This document shows positions 5,835-7,516 of a stretch of DNA of 7,516 bases, piece by piece. This DNA is from RGIG7300 sp045649645. Its GTDB lineage: Bacteria; Bacillota; Clostridia; Oscillospirales; CAG-272. Position 1 is the stretch's first letter, and each line of letters begins with the position of its first letter. The notes under the pieces were generated by a model, which was not told the DNA's origin, did no database searches, and worked only from the letters and a program-made list of their open reading frames with translations. Where the stretch lies: positions 1-7,516 of the forward strand of contig JAZRQH010000217.1 in assembly GCA_045649645.1 (NCBI GenBank), read 5' to 3'. The translations under genes were made by a program, and so were the position numbers.

Positions 5835-6326
5835 ATGAAAAAAGTTGCGATCATCATGGGCAGCACAAGCGACCTGCCCGTAGTTGAAAAGGCAGTTGAC
5901 ACCTTAAAGGATTTCGGCGTGCCTTATGAGGTAAGAGTTATGAGTGCTCACCGCACCCCCGAGGCTGCAAGAGAGTACGCGCTCAAGGCTCGTGAAAATG
6001 ATTTCGGTGCTATTATCTGCGCTGCAGGTATGGCAGCTCACCTTGCAGGTGCTTTTGCAGCAAACACCACTCTGCCTGTTATCGGTATTCCCGTAAAGGG
6101 TTCTACCTTTGACGGTATGGACGCTCTGCTCTCTACAGTGCAGATGCCCACAGGTATGCCTGTTGCAACCGTTGCAATAAACGGTGCGGCAAACGCAGCT
6201 CTGCTTGCTATCCAGATGCTTGCCATCACAGACGCTGACCTTGCAGCAAAGCTTGATGCACAGCGCAAGGCTAACACAGAAAAGATCTACGCAGCAGACA
6301 AAGAAGTTTCTGAAAAATACAACTAA
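5835..6326 (+). CDS. purE: N5-carboxyaminoimidazole ribonucleotide mutase (class I PurE)
   Basis: PurE (163 residues) moves the carboxyl group of N5-CAIR to carbon to give CAIR in purine synthesis. MGSTSDLPV (8-16) binds the substrate phosphate, SAHRTPE (37-43) carries the catalytic H39, and AGMAAHLAGA (64-73) is the class I form of the second active-site loop. GIPVKGSTFDGMDALLS and VQMPTGMPVATVAI follow as expected, and the length is typical. Class I enzymes normally act after the ATP-dependent carboxylase PurK. No purK is in the window, so it is expected elsewhere in the genome. The gene sits directly behind the ZTP riboswitch and its terminator, so its expression is probably ZTP-dependent. 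GAGG at 5823-5826 is the ribosome binding site. Confidence 0.95.
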   Translation: MKKVAIIMGSTSDLPVVEKAVDTLKDFGVPYEVRVMSAHRTPEAAREYALKARENDFGAIICAAGMAAHLAGAFAANTTLPVIGIPVKGSTFDGMDALLSTVQMPTGMPVATVAINGAANAALLAIQMLAITDADLAAKLDAQRKANTEKIYAADKEVSEKYN

Positions 6327-6340
6327 GGGAGAATATAAAA

Positions 6341-7381
6341 ATGGAAAAGAGTTTCAGCGAAAGCTATAAGGCGTCCGGTGTTGATATTACCGCCGGCTAT
6401 AAAGCAGTAGAATTAATGAAGAGCCATATCGCAAAGACCATGACCAGCGGTGTTGTAAGTGACATCGGCGGCTTTGGCGGTCTTTTCGAGCTTGACGTAA
6501 AGGGCATGGAGAGACCCGTGCTTGTTTCCGGCACCGACGGTGTTGGTACTAAGTTAAAGATGGCATTCCTTATGGACAAGCATGATACAGTTGGTATCGA
6601 CTGTGTTGCTATGTGTGTAAACGACGTTATCTGCGTTGGTGCAAAGCCCCTTTTCTTCCTCGACTATATTGCATGCGGCAAGAACTTCCCCGAGAAGATC
6701 GCTAATATCGTTTCCGGTATCGCAGAGGGCTGTGTTCAGTCCGGTGCGGCTCTTATCGGCGGCGAGACCGCAGAGATGCCCGGCTTCTACCCCATCGACG
6801 AGTACGACCTTGCAGGCTTTACCGTAGGTGTGGTTGACCGTTCTAAGATCGTAGACAAGACCACCGTTACCGAGGGTGACGTTATCATCGCTCTTCCTTC
6901 CTCCGGTGTTCACTCCAACGGCTTCTCCCTTGTTCGTAAGGTATTTGACGTTGAGAAGAACGACATCAAGGTTCCCGTAGCGGAGCTTGGCGGCAAGAGC
7001 GTAGGTGAGACCCTTCTCACTCCTACCAAGATCTACGTTAAGCCTATGCTCGCTCTCTTTGACGAGGTTAAGGTTAAGGCTGTTTCCCACATCACAGGCG
7101 GCGGCTTCTATGAAAACATTCCGAGATCCCTTCCCAAGGGCTTCGGCGCAAAGATCGAGAAGTCTGCAGTTCGCGTTCTTCCTATCTTTGATCTTCTTGC
7201 AAAGACAGGCAACATCCCCGAGAGAGATATGTTCAATACCTTCAACATGGGCGTTGGTATGAGCGTTGTTGTAGCTAAGGAAGATGCTGACAAGGCTCTC
7301 GAGATCCTCCGTGCAAACGGCGAGGATGCATACATCATCGGTGAGACCTTCAAGGGTGACGAGCCTGTTGTAATTTGCTAA
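6341..7381 (+). CDS. purM: Phosphoribosylformylglycinamidine cyclo-ligase (AIR synthetase)
   Basis: PurM (346 residues, normal length) closes the imidazole ring of FGAM with ATP to make AIR, the precursor carboxylated in the steps around PurE. Family motifs run through it: SYKASGVDITAGY (8-20), LVSGTDGVGTKLKMAF (61-76), CVNDVICVGAKPLFFLDY (92-109), GGETAEMPGFY (140-150), LPSSGVHSNGFSL (185-197), ITGGGFYENIPR (251-262) and MFNTFNMGVGM (297-307). GGGAG (6327-6331) nine bases before the ATG supports the start. Purine synthesis order would place other enzymes between PurM and PurE, but here the gene follows purE by only 14 bases, so they are probably co-transcribed under the ZTP switch. Confidence 0.97.
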   Translation: MEKSFSESYKASGVDITAGYKAVELMKSHIAKTMTSGVVSDIGGFGGLFELDVKGMERPVLVSGTDGVGTKLKMAFLMDKHDTVGIDCVAMCVNDVICVGAKPLFFLDYIACGKNFPEKIANIVSGIAEGCVQSGAALIGGETAEMPGFYPIDEYDLAGFTVGVVDRSKIVDKTTVTEGDVIIALPSSGVHSNGFSLVRKVFDVEKNDIKVPVAELGGKSVGETLLTPTKIYVKPMLALFDEVKVKAVSHITGGGFYENIPRSLPKGFGAKIEKSAVRVLPIFDLLAKTGNIPERDMFNTFNMGVGMSVVVAKEDADKALEILRANGEDAYIIGETFKGDEPVVIC

Positions 7382-7382
7382 G

Positions 7383-7516
7383 ATGAGTAACAAATGCAAA
7401 ATAGCGGTTCTGGTGTCGGGGGGCGGTACTAATCTTCAGGCCCTCATCGACGCACAGAACAGCGGTATTATAAACAGCGGCGAGATCGCACTTGTTATAT
7501 CAAACAAGGAGGGCGC
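7383..7516 (+). CDS. purN: Phosphoribosylglycinamide formyltransferase, 5' part (3' end outside window)
   Basis: Only the first 44 codons are present. The translation from the ATG at 7383 contains KIAVLVSGGGTNLQALIDA (6-24), the N-terminal beta-strand and phosphate-binding loop of GAR transformylase, followed by a strand ending VISNKEG. Full-length proteins are around 200 residues. PurN transfers the formyl group of 10-formyl-THF to GAR. This fits the riboswitch logic well, because shortage of the same cofactor raises ZTP. The gene begins one base after the purM stop, with no clear ribosome binding site, so coupling to purM is likely. Other formyltransferases share this fold, but the motif and neighbours favour purN. 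Confidence 0.93.
   Translation, partial: MSNKCKIAVLVSGGGTNLQALIDAQNSGIINSGEIALVISNKEG

Noticed and set aside
6554..7399. Long open frame on the minus strand (281 codons) opposite purM
   Set aside because: It lies wholly antisense to a motif-complete purM, has no recognisable family features and no own ribosome binding site context. Biased codon use in the sense gene explains the open antisense frame.

Overview
The window is a compact, all-plus-strand nucleotide biosynthesis locus. The first part (1-5592) is the distal end of a de novo pyrimidine operon: carB (5' end cut off), pyrK, pyrD (class 1B), pyrF, pyrE, pyrB and pyrI. After a 242-bp intergenic region comes the start of a purine cluster: purE, purM and purN (3' end cut off). 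Every gene is recognisable from family motifs, and no coding region of unknown function was found.

The organism is most likely an anaerobic Clostridia member (Firmicutes/Bacillota), possibly of the Ruminococcaceae or a related gut lineage. This is inferred from the NAD-linked PyrK/PyrDB dihydroorotate dehydrogenase, strong AGGAGG-type ribosome binding sites, a Firmicutes-style ZTP riboswitch, and an aspartate carbamoyltransferase with a zinc regulatory subunit (PyrI), which clostridia have but Bacillus lacks. The species cannot be fixed from the sequence alone.

The pyrimidine genes are packed with junctions of +1, +1, -1, +16, -4 and -4 bp, so translational coupling is likely. CarB makes carbamoyl phosphate, PyrB/PyrI makes carbamoyl aspartate, PyrD/PyrK oxidises dihydroorotate to orotate, and PyrE then PyrF convert orotate to UMP. 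Dihydroorotase (pyrC) and the small CPSase subunit (carA) are not in the window. The operon promoter and any PyrR-type leader lie upstream of it.

The intergenic region 5593-5834 holds the main regulatory element: a candidate extended -10 promoter (5629-5657), a ZTP/ZMP (pfl-type) riboswitch aptamer (about 5675-5747), and a 10-bp intrinsic terminator (5743-5785) whose 5' arm overlaps the aptamer's 3' domain. Known behaviour of this class predicts that ZTP, which accumulates when 10-formyl-THF is short and purine synthesis stalls, stabilises the aptamer, blocks the terminator and turns on purE-purM-purN. No convincing terminator follows pyrI, so this switch may also control pyr-to-pur read-through.

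Nothing here is an unknown system. The points most worth a second look are the switch/terminator geometry, its possible effect on pyr read-through, a 9-bp sequence outside the aptamer that could compete with the terminator, and a divergent allosteric loop in CarB.
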